Below, piece by piece: positions 7,959 through 14,594 of a stretch of 16,362 nt of DNA. Within the stretch, counting starts at the first letter, position 1. The number at the start of each line of letters is the position of its first letter. The stretch is from CAZNHL01 sp964572965 (GTDB taxonomy: Bacteria; Bacteroidota; Bacteroidia; Cytophagales; UBA9547). Under the pieces are notes generated by a model, which made no database searches, had not been told where the DNA came from, and worked only from the letters and a program-made list of their open reading frames with translations. The translations under genes and the position numbers were made by a program. The stretch spans positions 1-16,362 of the forward strand of contig CAZNHL010000076.1 of NCBI GenBank assembly GCA_964572965.1, in the 5' to 3' direction.

Positions 7959-7975
7959 CTTTTGTTCTTTTTTAT

Positions 7976-8137
7976 TTATTCAGCTTTTGAAGAGTCAACA
8001 CCGTAAACATATTCGTCGCCGGCATGCTTATCTTTGATCTTTGTAGTGTTATATTTTGCGCCACATTGTGAAGCAACTAAAGCGCCTATGAAAAGGAACA
8101 AAATAACAGCAAGTGATTTAGCAACGTAAGTGTTCAT
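7976..8137 (-). CDS. 53-residue exported peptide, possible lipoprotein
   Basis: The reading frame starts at the ATG 8137-8135 (MNTYVAKSLAVILFLFIGAL) and ends at TAA 7978-7976. A hydrophobic segment (about 8-23) is followed by Cys25 in VASQCGAKY, so it is either a small lipoprotein with a non-canonical lipobox (Gln at -1) or a signal-anchored peptide; the mature part is short and charged (KIKDKHAGDEYVYGVDSSKAE). A promoter with good Bacteroidota elements lies just upstream and a strong terminator just downstream, which makes this a self-contained, probably well-expressed unit. I do not recognise a family. It is too short for usual length cut-offs and is easily missed. Confidence 0.7.
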   Translation of the reverse strand: MNTYVAKSLAVILFLFIGALVASQCGAKYNTTKIKDKHAGDEYVYGVDSSKAE

Positions 8138-8159
8138 ACTATTTTAATTTTTTCAGACC

Positions 8160-8190
8160 CGAAAATAGTAAATTTTCGAATGCTCACAAA
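8160..8190 (-). promoter_or_regulatory. Promoter of the 53-residue gene with overlapping inverted repeat
   Basis: On the minus strand, TTTG (8190-8187) is followed after 19 nt by TATTTTCG (8167-8160), one mismatch from the Bacteroidota -7 consensus TAnnTTTG, and the ATG is at 8137. An inverted repeat CGAAAAT, 5 nt, ATTTTCG (8160-8178) covers the -7 box and could be an operator. The rest of the 138-bp spacer to prfA (8138-8275) shows nothing else. Confidence 0.45.
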
Positions 8191-8275
8191 GTGTTTATGA
8201 CTTAAAAGTGGTAAATGTGTTGTAGTTTTTAATGTGTCTAAGTATGATAGAAATATTAACAACGAACAACATGGT

Positions 8276-9349
8276 TTAGCTTCCTGATCCCTCTTTTAGT
8301 CTTTCTGCATTTTCTGCGATTCTCAATTGTTCAATGAAATCGGCAATATCTCCTTCCATTACAGAGGGCAGATTGTACATGGTATAACCGATGCGGTGAT
8401 CGGTCACACGGCTTTGAGGATAGTTGTATGTTCTGATTTTATCTGAACGGTCACCGCTACCAACCATTGATTTACGCTGAGCACCAACTTCTGCATTGTG
8501 TTTCTCCAATTCAATTTCATAAATGCGGGAACGCAATACTTTTAATGCACGGTCAAAGTTTTTGATCTGAGAACGCTCATCCTGGCACTGTACCACAATG
8601 CCGGTCGGAATGTGTGTTAAACGAACCGCTGAATAAGTCGTGTTAACAGACTGTCCGCCTGCACCGCTTGAACAGAAAGTATCTTTACGGACATCACTCA
8701 TGTTGATATCTACTTCCACTTCATCCATTTCCGGCAATACCGCAACCGATGCTGCTGAAGTATGTACACGGCCTGCTGTTTCTGTAGCCGGCACACGTTG
8801 TACACGGTGTACGCCTGATTCGAATTTCATTTTACCGTACACATCTTCACCGGATACGTTGCAAACGATTTCTTTGTAACCACCTGAAGTACCTTCGGTA
8901 TAATCCATGATCTCAAACTTCCAGCCCATTTTTTCAGCAAAACGCTGGTACATACGGAAAATGTCGCCTGCAAAAATGGAAGCTTCGTCACCACCTGCAC
9001 CACCACGGATCTCCAGAATAACGTTTTTAGAGTCGTTAGGATCTTTAGGGATCAACATGTCTTTAAGAAGTTCTTCCTGCGCTTCTTTCTGAGGGTGTAA
9101 CTCATCAAGTTCAGCTTTAGCCATTTCACGGAAGTCTTCATCCTTTTCAGTAGCCAATACAGCCTTAGCGCTATCTATGTTTGAAAGAATACCCAGATAA
9201 TCTGCGTAAGCCTTTACAATCTTGTCAAGTTCTTTGTATTCTTTGCTCAGAGAGGTAAAACGCTTCATGTCAGTCATAGCGTTTGGTTCTACCAATGCAG
9301 CACCAACATCCTCAAATCTTTTCTTAATATCTTCTAATTTGTCGATCAT
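8276..9349 (-). CDS. prfA: Peptide chain release factor 1 (RF1)
   Basis: A 357-residue class I release factor that recognises UAA and UAG stop codons in the ribosomal A site and triggers peptidyl-tRNA hydrolysis. The catalytic GGQ is at 231-233 (SSGAGGQSVN), and the codon-recognition tripeptide is PAT (187-189 in HRVQRVPATE). The PxT type distinguishes RF1 from RF2, which carries SPF. Other conserved stretches are EIRGGAGGDEASIFA (113-127) and the C-terminal YNYPQSRVTDHRIG. Length matches the family. Gln233 would be methylated by PrmC, which is not in the window; prfA often sits next to prmC, but not here. It appears monocistronic, with a perfect -7 box close upstream. Confidence 0.98.
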   Translation of the reverse strand: MIDKLEDIKKRFEDVGAALVEPNAMTDMKRFTSLSKEYKELDKIVKAYADYLGILSNIDSAKAVLATEKDEDFREMAKAELDELHPQKEAQEELLKDMLIPKDPNDSKNVILEIRGGAGGDEASIFAGDIFRMYQRFAEKMGWKFEIMDYTEGTSGGYKEIVCNVSGEDVYGKMKFESGVHRVQRVPATETAGRVHTSAASVAVLPEMDEVEVDINMSDVRKDTFCSSGAGGQSVNTTYSAVRLTHIPTGIVVQCQDERSQIKNFDRALKVLRSRIYEIELEKHNAEVGAQRKSMVGSGDRSDKIRTYNYPQSRVTDHRIGYTMYNLPSVMEGDIADFIEQLRIAENAERLKEGSGS

Positions 9350-9367
9350 AGTCTTTTAACAATCTTA

Positions 9368-9375
9368 CAAAGATA
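9368..9375 (-). promoter_or_regulatory. -7 box of the prfA promoter
   Basis: TATCTTTG (9375-9368 on the minus strand) matches the Bacteroidota -7 consensus TAnnTTTG perfectly and lies 18 nt upstream of the prfA ATG, giving a leader of about a dozen bases. No convincing -33 TTTG is seen at the right distance. Confidence 0.5.
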
Positions 9376-9410
9376 ATAAATCCCTTGCTCATTTGGGAAT
9401 TTGTTTATTC

Positions 9411-9456
9411 GTAGAGACGTAGCATGCTGTGGAGACGTAGCATGCTACGTCTCTAC
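9411..9456. repeat. REP-like palindromic element (18-bp perfect stem)
   Basis: GTAGAGACGTAGCATGCT (9411-9428) is exactly complementary to 9439-9456, with a 10-nt loop (9429-9438). Alternatively, 9429-9456 is itself a 28-bp palindrome with one mismatch (9431), and 9411-9428 is a direct copy of its first 18 bases. Both readings indicate a duplicated palindromic module. It lies between the CBS-transporter stop and the prfA promoter. The T-tract expected of a terminator is missing. Confidence 0.85.
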
Positions 9457-9482
9457 CAGAGTTGATTAAAATAAATTCAGGA

Positions 9483-10760
9483 TTAATCTGTGATGCGCTC
9501 GTTTTTGAGCGTAAGTTTTACGGTATCGATTTTGGTATCTTCCATGGATTCAATTGTGAAAATGAAGTCACCAATTTCTATGATCTGATCGATTTCGGGA
9601 AGGTCTTCCAGTTCGGCAATAATCATACCTCCGACAGTGTCATAGTCACCCAGAGGGAGGTCCCAGTTAAAGCGGTCGTTCAGGTAGTCTATTTCGTGGC
9701 GTGCGCTTAAGAGGAAAATATGCTTGTCTACTTCCTCCAAAAGAAGTTCAGGGGCATCATGTTCATCATTGATTTCTCCCAATATTTCTTCTATTACATC
9801 TTCCATAGCTACAATTCCTGAAGTGCCTCCAAATTCGTCTACTACCAGGGCAAGGCTTTTTCTTTCTTCAATAAACTGTACCAGCATTTCATTGGCCGGA
9901 GTATATTCGGTAACAATGCTGATGGGCTTAATAATTTCGTCTATACTTTGAGGTTTATTGAAAAGTGACAATGAGTGACAATAGCCAACGATGTCATCAA
10001 TAGATTCCTTATAGATTAGAATTTTTGAATGGCCGCTGTCAAGAAAAGCTTTTTTCAGCGCCTGAATACCATCGGCATAGTCCACTGCTACAATTTCTGT
10101 GCGGGGTATCATGCAGTCTTTAATGCGGGCTTTCTTAAATTCTAAAGCGTTGTTAAGGATTTTAGTATCTACTTCAGGTTTGTTATTGCTGCTTTTTTCC
10201 TGTGAGTTATTGATGTACTCATCAAGGTCGGTCAATGTAAAAGCAGGAATGTCTTCTGAGAAATCGAGCCTGAATACCTGTGTGATGAAAAATTTTGCCC
10301 CTTTACTTATTAACCATACAAGTGGCCAGGTAATTGTATACAGCAGGTTGATAGGATATACAAACAGCTGTAACATTTGGTTAGGGTTTGACAGGAAAAT
10401 AACCTTTGGGATAAACTCGCCTGTCAACATCACAATTATAGTGGCAATGACAGAGTCTATTAAGGAAATGAAGAGATCGTTATGCAAAGATGCCGGAATC
10501 CAATGATTTAAGTAAGGCTCCAGAAGCTCTGTCATAAAAATACCATATAACACCAGAGAGATAGTGTTACATAATAATGTGGTTCCCAAAAAGTGGGAAG
10601 AGTTTTTAAGGAATTTTGATAGGATTTTACCGCTGGCAGAACCTTGTTTTGCTAATAATTCAATTTGAAGCTTATTAGCAGAGATGAACGCTATTTCCAT
10701 CCCGGAAAAAAAAGAGATTGCTATCAGGCAAAGAAGTATGTTGTATATATCGGGGTTCAT
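9483..10760 (-). CDS. DUF21-CBS-CorC_HlyC membrane protein (CNNM/'hemolysin' family)
   Basis: A 425-residue inner-membrane protein. The DUF21/CNNM domain (about 1-165) has four hydrophobic segments and the conserved SGMEIAFISANK (19-30) and GEFIPK (114-119) motifs. It is followed by a CBS pair (about 212-333, with MIPRTEIV at 217-224 and DEFGGTSGIVAMEDVIEEIL at 308-327) and a CorC_HlyC domain (about 343-422). Relatives are CorB/CorC magnesium or cobalt exporters and the gliding protein GldE; the common label 'hemolysin' is historical. The CBS pair probably senses ATP-Mg. It follows the coaX-barrel-lptC group after a 103-bp gap (10761-10863), which holds an AT palindrome (10797-10812) but no clear promoter, so it may be the distal gene of that operon. 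Confidence 0.93.
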   Translation of the reverse strand: MNPDIYNILLCLIAISFFSGMEIAFISANKLQIELLAKQGSASGKILSKFLKNSSHFLGTTLLCNTISLVLYGIFMTELLEPYLNHWIPASLHNDLFISLIDSVIATIIVMLTGEFIPKVIFLSNPNQMLQLFVYPINLLYTITWPLVWLISKGAKFFITQVFRLDFSEDIPAFTLTDLDEYINNSQEKSSNNKPEVDTKILNNALEFKKARIKDCMIPRTEIVAVDYADGIQALKKAFLDSGHSKILIYKESIDDIVGYCHSLSLFNKPQSIDEIIKPISIVTEYTPANEMLVQFIEERKSLALVVDEFGGTSGIVAMEDVIEEILGEINDEHDAPELLLEEVDKHIFLLSARHEIDYLNDRFNWDLPLGDYDTVGGMIIAELEDLPEIDQIIEIGDFIFTIESMEDTKIDTVKLTLKNERITD

Positions 10761-10863
10761 GGGTTTGCTGAGGTAGTAGAGCCTGCAGCGTTAGGTAAAT
10801 TTATATAAATTTTTGATTTGATGAGAAACATGGGGATATATATTGAAAGAACCTGCAATGGCC

Positions 10864-11076
10864 TTATTTCTTATTGGAGTTTTGGGGAAGAGTTCCGTTT
10901 TCTTTCAATTCTTTTTTAGCCCGTTTGTTTTTCAGGAATCCGTAACCATAAAACAGAAGAATGGCCAGCATTAACAGCCAGTAACTTTGTGCTAAACCAC
11001 GTGTAGCAATTTGGTGAGCTCCGATAACAAGGAAAACTACTGAAAGGGCAAGGAGTATGGTTTCTAGTAATCTCAT
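10864..11076 (-). CDS. Small two-TM membrane protein
   Basis: A 70-residue protein with two hydrophobic helices (about 4-20 and 31-48) and a basic, hydrophilic C-terminal tail (KNKRAKKELKENG onward), suggesting both ends face the cytoplasm. Its ATG is 7 bp after the lptC stop, so it is in the same operon. I recognise no named family and no catalytic motif. A role beside LptC in the envelope is inference from position only. Confidence 0.8.
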   Translation of the reverse strand: MRLLETILLALSVVFLVIGAHQIATRGLAQSYWLLMLAILLFYGYGFLKNKRAKKELKENGTLPQNSNKK

Positions 11077-11083
11077 TTATTCT

Positions 11084-11638
11084 TTAACGTAACAAAATAC
11101 CCGTCACTTTTTTGATTTTATATGACTTGAATTCTTGATCTGCAGTAAAACCATGACCCGTCAGGACTTCAGTCTGAGTTTCCATTCTTACAAAAACGTC
11201 AGTATAAACCTCACGTGTGGCGGGGTTCCAGTTAAGTTTTTCTGTTTTTAGCTTTTTGTGTTCTTTTCTGTTTTCGCTGATTACATCTCCGGTAACTGTA
11301 TAAAGGTTTTTGGCTTTATCGTACATGGCCCAGTTAGAACGTAAATACGAAGTGGCAGGCTGCCCCTTTTTTTCAAAAAACTCAATGTAAACTCCTTTAG
11401 GGAATTTGCGGTCGCCATTTTTGTATTCCCACTGAACAGGAGCTTTCATATTTATTTTTATTTCAGCTTTTTCACTGTAAAGTGTATTCACATCTTTTAT
11501 CTCCATAGCCGGCCCGTCATAGGTAACGTTATGGGCAGCTTCTTTTTTCTTGTCTTCTTCTATGTCGCAGGCACATACCAAAGAAGCTACCAAAAGCAGC
11601 ATGCAGTATTTTATAGACTTATGATAGGCAAAGTACAT
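11084..11638 (-). CDS. lptC: LptC-like LPS export lipoprotein
   Basis: LptC is the bitopic or lipid-anchored component of the Lpt bridge that takes LPS from LptB2FG at the inner membrane to LptA. The protein has 184 residues from the ATG at 11638 (MYFAYHKSIKY), chosen because it starts 5 bp after the upstream barrel gene's stop; an in-frame ATG at 11671 would overlap that gene. A hydrophobic signal ends in a lipobox-like VCAC, with Cys24 the likely lipidated residue. The rest is an OstA/LptC-type beta-jellyroll: DVNTLYSEKAEIKINMKAP, SNWAMYDKAKNLYTVTGDV, and GHGFTADQEFKSYKIKKVTG near the end, which matches the Bacteroidota LptC pattern. Unlike E. coli LptC, which has a TM anchor, this one appears to be a lipoprotein. 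Confidence 0.88.
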   Translation of the reverse strand: MYFAYHKSIKYCMLLLVASLVCACDIEEDKKKEAAHNVTYDGPAMEIKDVNTLYSEKAEIKINMKAPVQWEYKNGDRKFPKGVYIEFFEKKGQPATSYLRSNWAMYDKAKNLYTVTGDVISENRKEHKKLKTEKLNWNPATREVYTDVFVRMETQTEVLTGHGFTADQEFKSYKIKKVTGILLR

Positions 11639-11643
11639 TTGAC

Positions 11644-13086
11644 TTAATCCAGTTTTGGTCGAACGAACCATTTGTCATTAACTGATACACTGATATTGAA
11701 ACGAATATAACGTTCCTGTATCAGATTATTAGAGGTAGTACCTCTTTGCCCTAAGGCAATACCTAAATTAATAAATTTAGGGAAGTTAAATCCTTCATTT
11801 TTGATTTTTGGTAATTGAAATGCTGCCCCAAGGCTAAGTCCTATATCATTAATAGAAGACTGGTTAACATAGTAAGGAGTTTTTTCAAAATATAAGCCAC
11901 CTCTGTACAGTATAGTATGCCTGTTTCTTCCGAAAAATTTAGCAGACGAGTAAATCTCTCCTCCAATACCTGCATACATGCTATTCTGAAGATAATTAGT
12001 TTGGCTTGATGGGCCCGCAGTGTTGCTGAAGTTAGGTTGATATTGTGTCCAGAACCTCTGGGAGAAATCTGCATTTACAGACCATCTATATGGTTTATCA
12101 AGTGTGAAACCGATTCTGTAGGCCAATGGTAAAGATGAATTGAGTTTATACAGCGGAGTAATAGTATCAGTATTTACAATTTGTCCCTGATAATTCAATG
12201 TGTTAATAGTTCTTATCCCTCTTGAATTGATATCAATAGCATAATCTGCTGTAATTCCGGCATTAAAGAATACTCCGCTCGGAATAAATCCTTCCGGCTT
12301 ACCTAAGGTATAATGGTGTTTTGTTATGGTAGTATCAAGAACAATGCTTGTTGTTTGATTGGTCAGGCTGTCAAATTTTAAAAATTTTACTTTCCCTCTT
12401 GTCTGATATGTTACTTTGTTGAATTCTTTTCTGTAGAAAATACCTGGTTTCAGATTAAGTTGAGAGTAACTGACAATTCTTTCTATAACTGTACTTCTTG
12501 AGTATTCTGTAGAGAACCTCGTACGGTTGGAATAGTTAAGGGATCCGAAAATATAAGAGGCGTTAAGCCCTATTGAAAAGCCTTTTCCAAGATTTACACC
12601 GTTGGCAAAAAAGAATTGTCCGGTATTCCCTTTTCCGTAAGTATTGTAAATATACCTGGAGGTGTCGCCATCTACGTATCCGCTACCGTTAATTTCATAT
12701 TGGACTGAAGAATATGGTTTGATGCCGATTGAGCTTCCCCATTTTTTTGAAATAGGGAATGCCATTGCCAAATGACTGAAATTACTGCCCAACGTACTTG
12801 CACTCAATTGAGAAGAAGTTTGTTTTGTGTAGGTTCCGGCAAGGCCAAAATCGAAATTTGTATAGCGAAGGGTTGATAGGGTGGCGGGGTTCAGGTTATT
12901 AATGAAAAAACCAGATGAAGAGGCTACACCTGTACCTCCCATTTGATTGTTACGTGCAAAACCTTCAGAAGTGAGGTCACCTATACCGTTTTGAGAATAA
13001 GGGGAATTGCCGGCCGATTGCCCTTGAGCAAGCTTTACGTTGGCCATCATACCAATGATGGCGAGGAATAATAGTTTCTTAAGCAT
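11644..13086 (-). CDS. FadL-like outer-membrane beta-barrel protein
   Basis: A 480-residue exported protein with a signal peptide (about 1-21, LAQG-Q). The mature N-terminus (NSPYSQNGIGDLTSEGF, then GGTGVASSSGFFINNLNPA) resembles the hatch and NPA region of FadL/OmpP1-type barrels. The rest consists of many Tyr/Asn/Gly-rich amphipathic strands, and the C-terminal stretch RYIRFNISVSVNDKWFVRP fits a closing strand. In Bacteroidota a barrel like this commonly lies between coaX and lptC. Its function is unknown; hydrophobic-compound uptake or a link with LPS export are inferences. The ATG overlaps the end of coaX by 8 bp, which indicates translational coupling. Confidence 0.85.
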   Translation of the reverse strand: MLKKLLFLAIIGMMANVKLAQGQSAGNSPYSQNGIGDLTSEGFARNNQMGGTGVASSSGFFINNLNPATLSTLRYTNFDFGLAGTYTKQTSSQLSASTLGSNFSHLAMAFPISKKWGSSIGIKPYSSVQYEINGSGYVDGDTSRYIYNTYGKGNTGQFFFANGVNLGKGFSIGLNASYIFGSLNYSNRTRFSTEYSRSTVIERIVSYSQLNLKPGIFYRKEFNKVTYQTRGKVKFLKFDSLTNQTTSIVLDTTITKHHYTLGKPEGFIPSGVFFNAGITADYAIDINSRGIRTINTLNYQGQIVNTDTITPLYKLNSSLPLAYRIGFTLDKPYRWSVNADFSQRFWTQYQPNFSNTAGPSSQTNYLQNSMYAGIGGEIYSSAKFFGRNRHTILYRGGLYFEKTPYYVNQSSINDIGLSLGAAFQLPKIKNEGFNFPKFINLGIALGQRGTTSNNLIQERYIRFNISVSVNDKWFVRPKLD

Positions 13087-13795
13087 TATGTAAATAAATC
13101 CGAACCAGGCCGTATAGCACCAACTCTGGAACTACAAAGATGGATTCTTTTATTTTAGTTTCAAAAAAAATGGCGTCTCCCCCACACATAAGAACTTTCA
13201 ATTCAGGGTATTTCTTTTTATATGTTTCTATAATCCCGTCAATTTCAAATGCCAGGCCATTTACTACACCACTTTGGATACCCTCTTTGGTGCTTGTGCC
13301 AATTAATGGTATTTTTTCTTTTGGTGTTTCTATTAATGGCAGACGTGCAGTAAAATGATTAAGAGCCTGAAAACGCATTTTCAGACCAGGCGAAATACTT
13401 CCTCCATAATACTTCGCATTTTTCTCGATTGCATCATAAGTAATACAAGTACCGGCATCTATTACCAGACAATCTTGATTTGGATATAAACCATTGGCGC
13501 CTGTTACAGCGGCAAGCCTGTCTATACCCAGTGTTTGCGGCGTTTTATAAAGGTTGTTTATAGGAACTGCAGTGTTGTTATCAACGATAAATAAGCGCTT
13601 CTTATTGTCGAGCAGGTTTTGAAGGTGGCTGTTGGCCTGATTAACAGAAGAGATAACTATGATAGCTTCAGGGAATGAATTGCACATACGGATCAGGTCA
13701 CCTTCTGACGTGAACATATGCTTGCGGACAAGCTTGTCTTTTTCGTAGATGCCTGCTTTGATGGATGTGTTCCCGGAATCAATGGCGATAATCAT
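13079..13795 (-). CDS. coaX: Type III pantothenate kinase
   Basis: CoaX phosphorylates pantothenate to 4'-phosphopantothenate, the first step of coenzyme A synthesis. The 238-residue protein has the ASKHA-fold markers: DSGNT (6-10) for nucleotide phosphate binding, GIDR (90-93) with the catalytic-region aspartate, IDAGTCITYD (112-121), GGSISPGL (131-138) and MCGGDAIFF (203-211). Length is slightly shorter than the usual 250-260. Enzymes of this type need a monovalent cation, are not feedback-inhibited by CoA and are resistant to N-alkylpantothenamides. It is the first gene of the coaX, barrel, lptC, 70-residue-protein transcript. A perfect -7 box lies 29 nt upstream, so it does not depend only on the sigma gene's promoter. 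Confidence 0.96.
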   Translation of the reverse strand: MIIAIDSGNTSIKAGIYEKDKLVRKHMFTSEGDLIRMCNSFPEAIIVISSVNQANSHLQNLLDNKKRLFIVDNNTAVPINNLYKTPQTLGIDRLAAVTGANGLYPNQDCLVIDAGTCITYDAIEKNAKYYGGSISPGLKMRFQALNHFTARLPLIETPKEKIPLIGTSTKEGIQSGVVNGLAFEIDGIIETYKKKYPELKVLMCGGDAIFFETKIKESIFVVPELVLYGLVRIYLHNA

Positions 13796-13823
13796 ATCTC
13801 TGTAAGTGGCGTTTGGCCAGATA

Positions 13824-13831
13824 CAAAGATA
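13824..13831 (-). promoter_or_regulatory. -7 box of the coaX promoter
   Basis: TATCTTTG (13831-13824, minus strand) is a perfect TAnnTTTG box inside the 46-bp gap after the sigma gene, giving a leader of roughly 20 nt to the coaX ATG at 13795. The -33 element would fall within the end of the sigma gene and is not obvious. Confidence 0.45.
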
Positions 13832-13841
13832 CGCTTCTAAA

Positions 13842-14351
13842 TCAATTTGAAGTGTAGACTTTCAAATGATCCTTTAATTCTTTTCGGGCAATGTGAATCC
13901 GGTTTTTGACAGTACCGATAGGGATGTTCAGATTCTCGGCAATTTCTTCGTATTTATAGCCGTTGAAATACATCATGAAAGGTTTTCTGAAAGTTTCATC
14001 AAGTATTTCGATGGCTGAATTAATGTCTTTCATTACAAAATCGCCTATAGCAAGATTAGGGGTACTGTTTGTTCCTGAGTTGACAAAATAGAAACTATCT
14101 GTATTGTCTATAAAAGTGTTTTTCCTCACTAACCTTTGATAATTGGTAATAAAGAGGTTTCTCATGATGGTATAAAGCCATGCTCTTAGGTTTGTGCCAT
14201 CGGAGAATTTATTACGGTTAGAGATAGCTTTAAGCATGGTTTCTTGTATTAAATCATTGGCGTCTTCACTGTCTCGTGTAAGGCGAAGAGCAAAAGGACG
14301 CAGGGCTTTGGAAGCCGCGGTGAGTTCATAATTGAATTCTAGCGCTGTCAT
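13842..14351 (-). CDS. ECF-type RNA polymerase sigma factor
   Basis: A 169-residue sigma-70 family protein of the ECF architecture, with sigma2 (about 8-75, including LRPFALRLTRDSEDANDLIQ and NLRAWLYTIMRNLF) and sigma4 (about 112-164, with the helix-turn-helix YKYEEIAENLNIPIGTVKNR). The start is the ATG at 14351 (MTALEFNYEL); the frame stays open to an ATG at 14435, but those 28 codons are AT-rich, unlike sigma sequences, and overlap the proposed promoter and operator. No anti-sigma gene adjoins it. The neighbour upstream is a MerR-B12 regulator, a pairing known from LitR/LitS in Streptomyces where light induces the sigma factor. The absence of an anti-sigma factor suggests control by transcription. 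Confidence 0.93.
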   Translation of the reverse strand: MTALEFNYELTAASKALRPFALRLTRDSEDANDLIQETMLKAISNRNKFSDGTNLRAWLYTIMRNLFITNYQRLVRKNTFIDNTDSFYFVNSGTNSTPNLAIGDFVMKDINSAIEILDETFRKPFMMYFNGYKYEEIAENLNIPIGTVKNRIHIARKELKDHLKVYTSN

Positions 14352-14371
14352 AATCCGGATGTTAACTTTAT

Positions 14372-14404
14372 AAAAGTTATTTTGTTTAACATAAATTAAA
14401 CAAA
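14372..14404 (-). promoter_or_regulatory. Candidate promoter of the ECF sigma gene
   Basis: On the minus strand, TTTG (14404-14401) is followed after 21 nt by TAACTTTT (14379-14372), one base from TAnnTTTG, with the ATG at 14351. Operator 1 fills the interval between the two boxes. The DNA is very AT-rich, so chance matches are possible. Confidence 0.35.
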
Positions 14405-14408
14405 ATAA
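14377..14408. promoter_or_regulatory. Operator-like inverted repeat 1
   Basis: Perfect 13-bp arms TTATTTTGTTTAA (14377-14389) and TTAAACAAAATAA (14396-14408) flank a 6-nt spacer. The core TATTTTGTTTA, 8 nt, TAAACAAAATA is shared with the second copy at 14473-14504. It lies between the proposed -33 and -7 boxes of the sigma gene. Confidence 0.7.
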
Positions 14409-14472
14409 TTCTAAATAATAAAAAGTTTGACTCAAATAATTTAACTGGTGTTGATTTAATTAATTTGAAAGA

Positions 14473-14504
14473 CTATTTTGTTTATGTTTAAATAAACAGA
14501 ATAG
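14473..14504. promoter_or_regulatory. Operator-like inverted repeat 2
   Basis: Arms CTATTTTGTTTA (14473-14484) and TAAACAGAATAG (14493-14504) match with one mismatch around an 8-nt spacer. Arms, spacer length and total span (32 bp) equal those of repeat 1, centred 96 bp away. It lies between the MerR stop and the sigma gene. The remainder of 14505-14594 is AT-rich with no recognisable element. Confidence 0.65.
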
Positions 14505-14594
14505 GAGAGAATATTTTAATCTCTGACAAATTTGCTGGATTAACGAAGTAAAATCTGGTATTGGATTTAATGTATAAATAAAAAAGAGAGGGAA

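Noticed and set aside
10099..10506. 135-codon open frame on the plus strand
   Set aside because: It lies wholly inside the DUF21-CBS-CorC gene on the other strand, whose domains are unambiguous, and its translation shows no domain.
10797..10812. 16-bp perfect AT palindrome (AAATTTATATAAATTT)
   Set aside because: Composed only of A and T in an AT-rich spacer; likely by chance, and no second copy was seen.
11639..11671. 11-codon N-terminal extension of LptC
   Set aside because: It overlaps the upstream barrel gene, and the ATG at 11638 gives a better lipoprotein signal.
14352..14435. 28-codon N-terminal extension of the sigma factor
   Set aside because: AT-rich translation not resembling sigma factors, and it would run through the operator and promoter.
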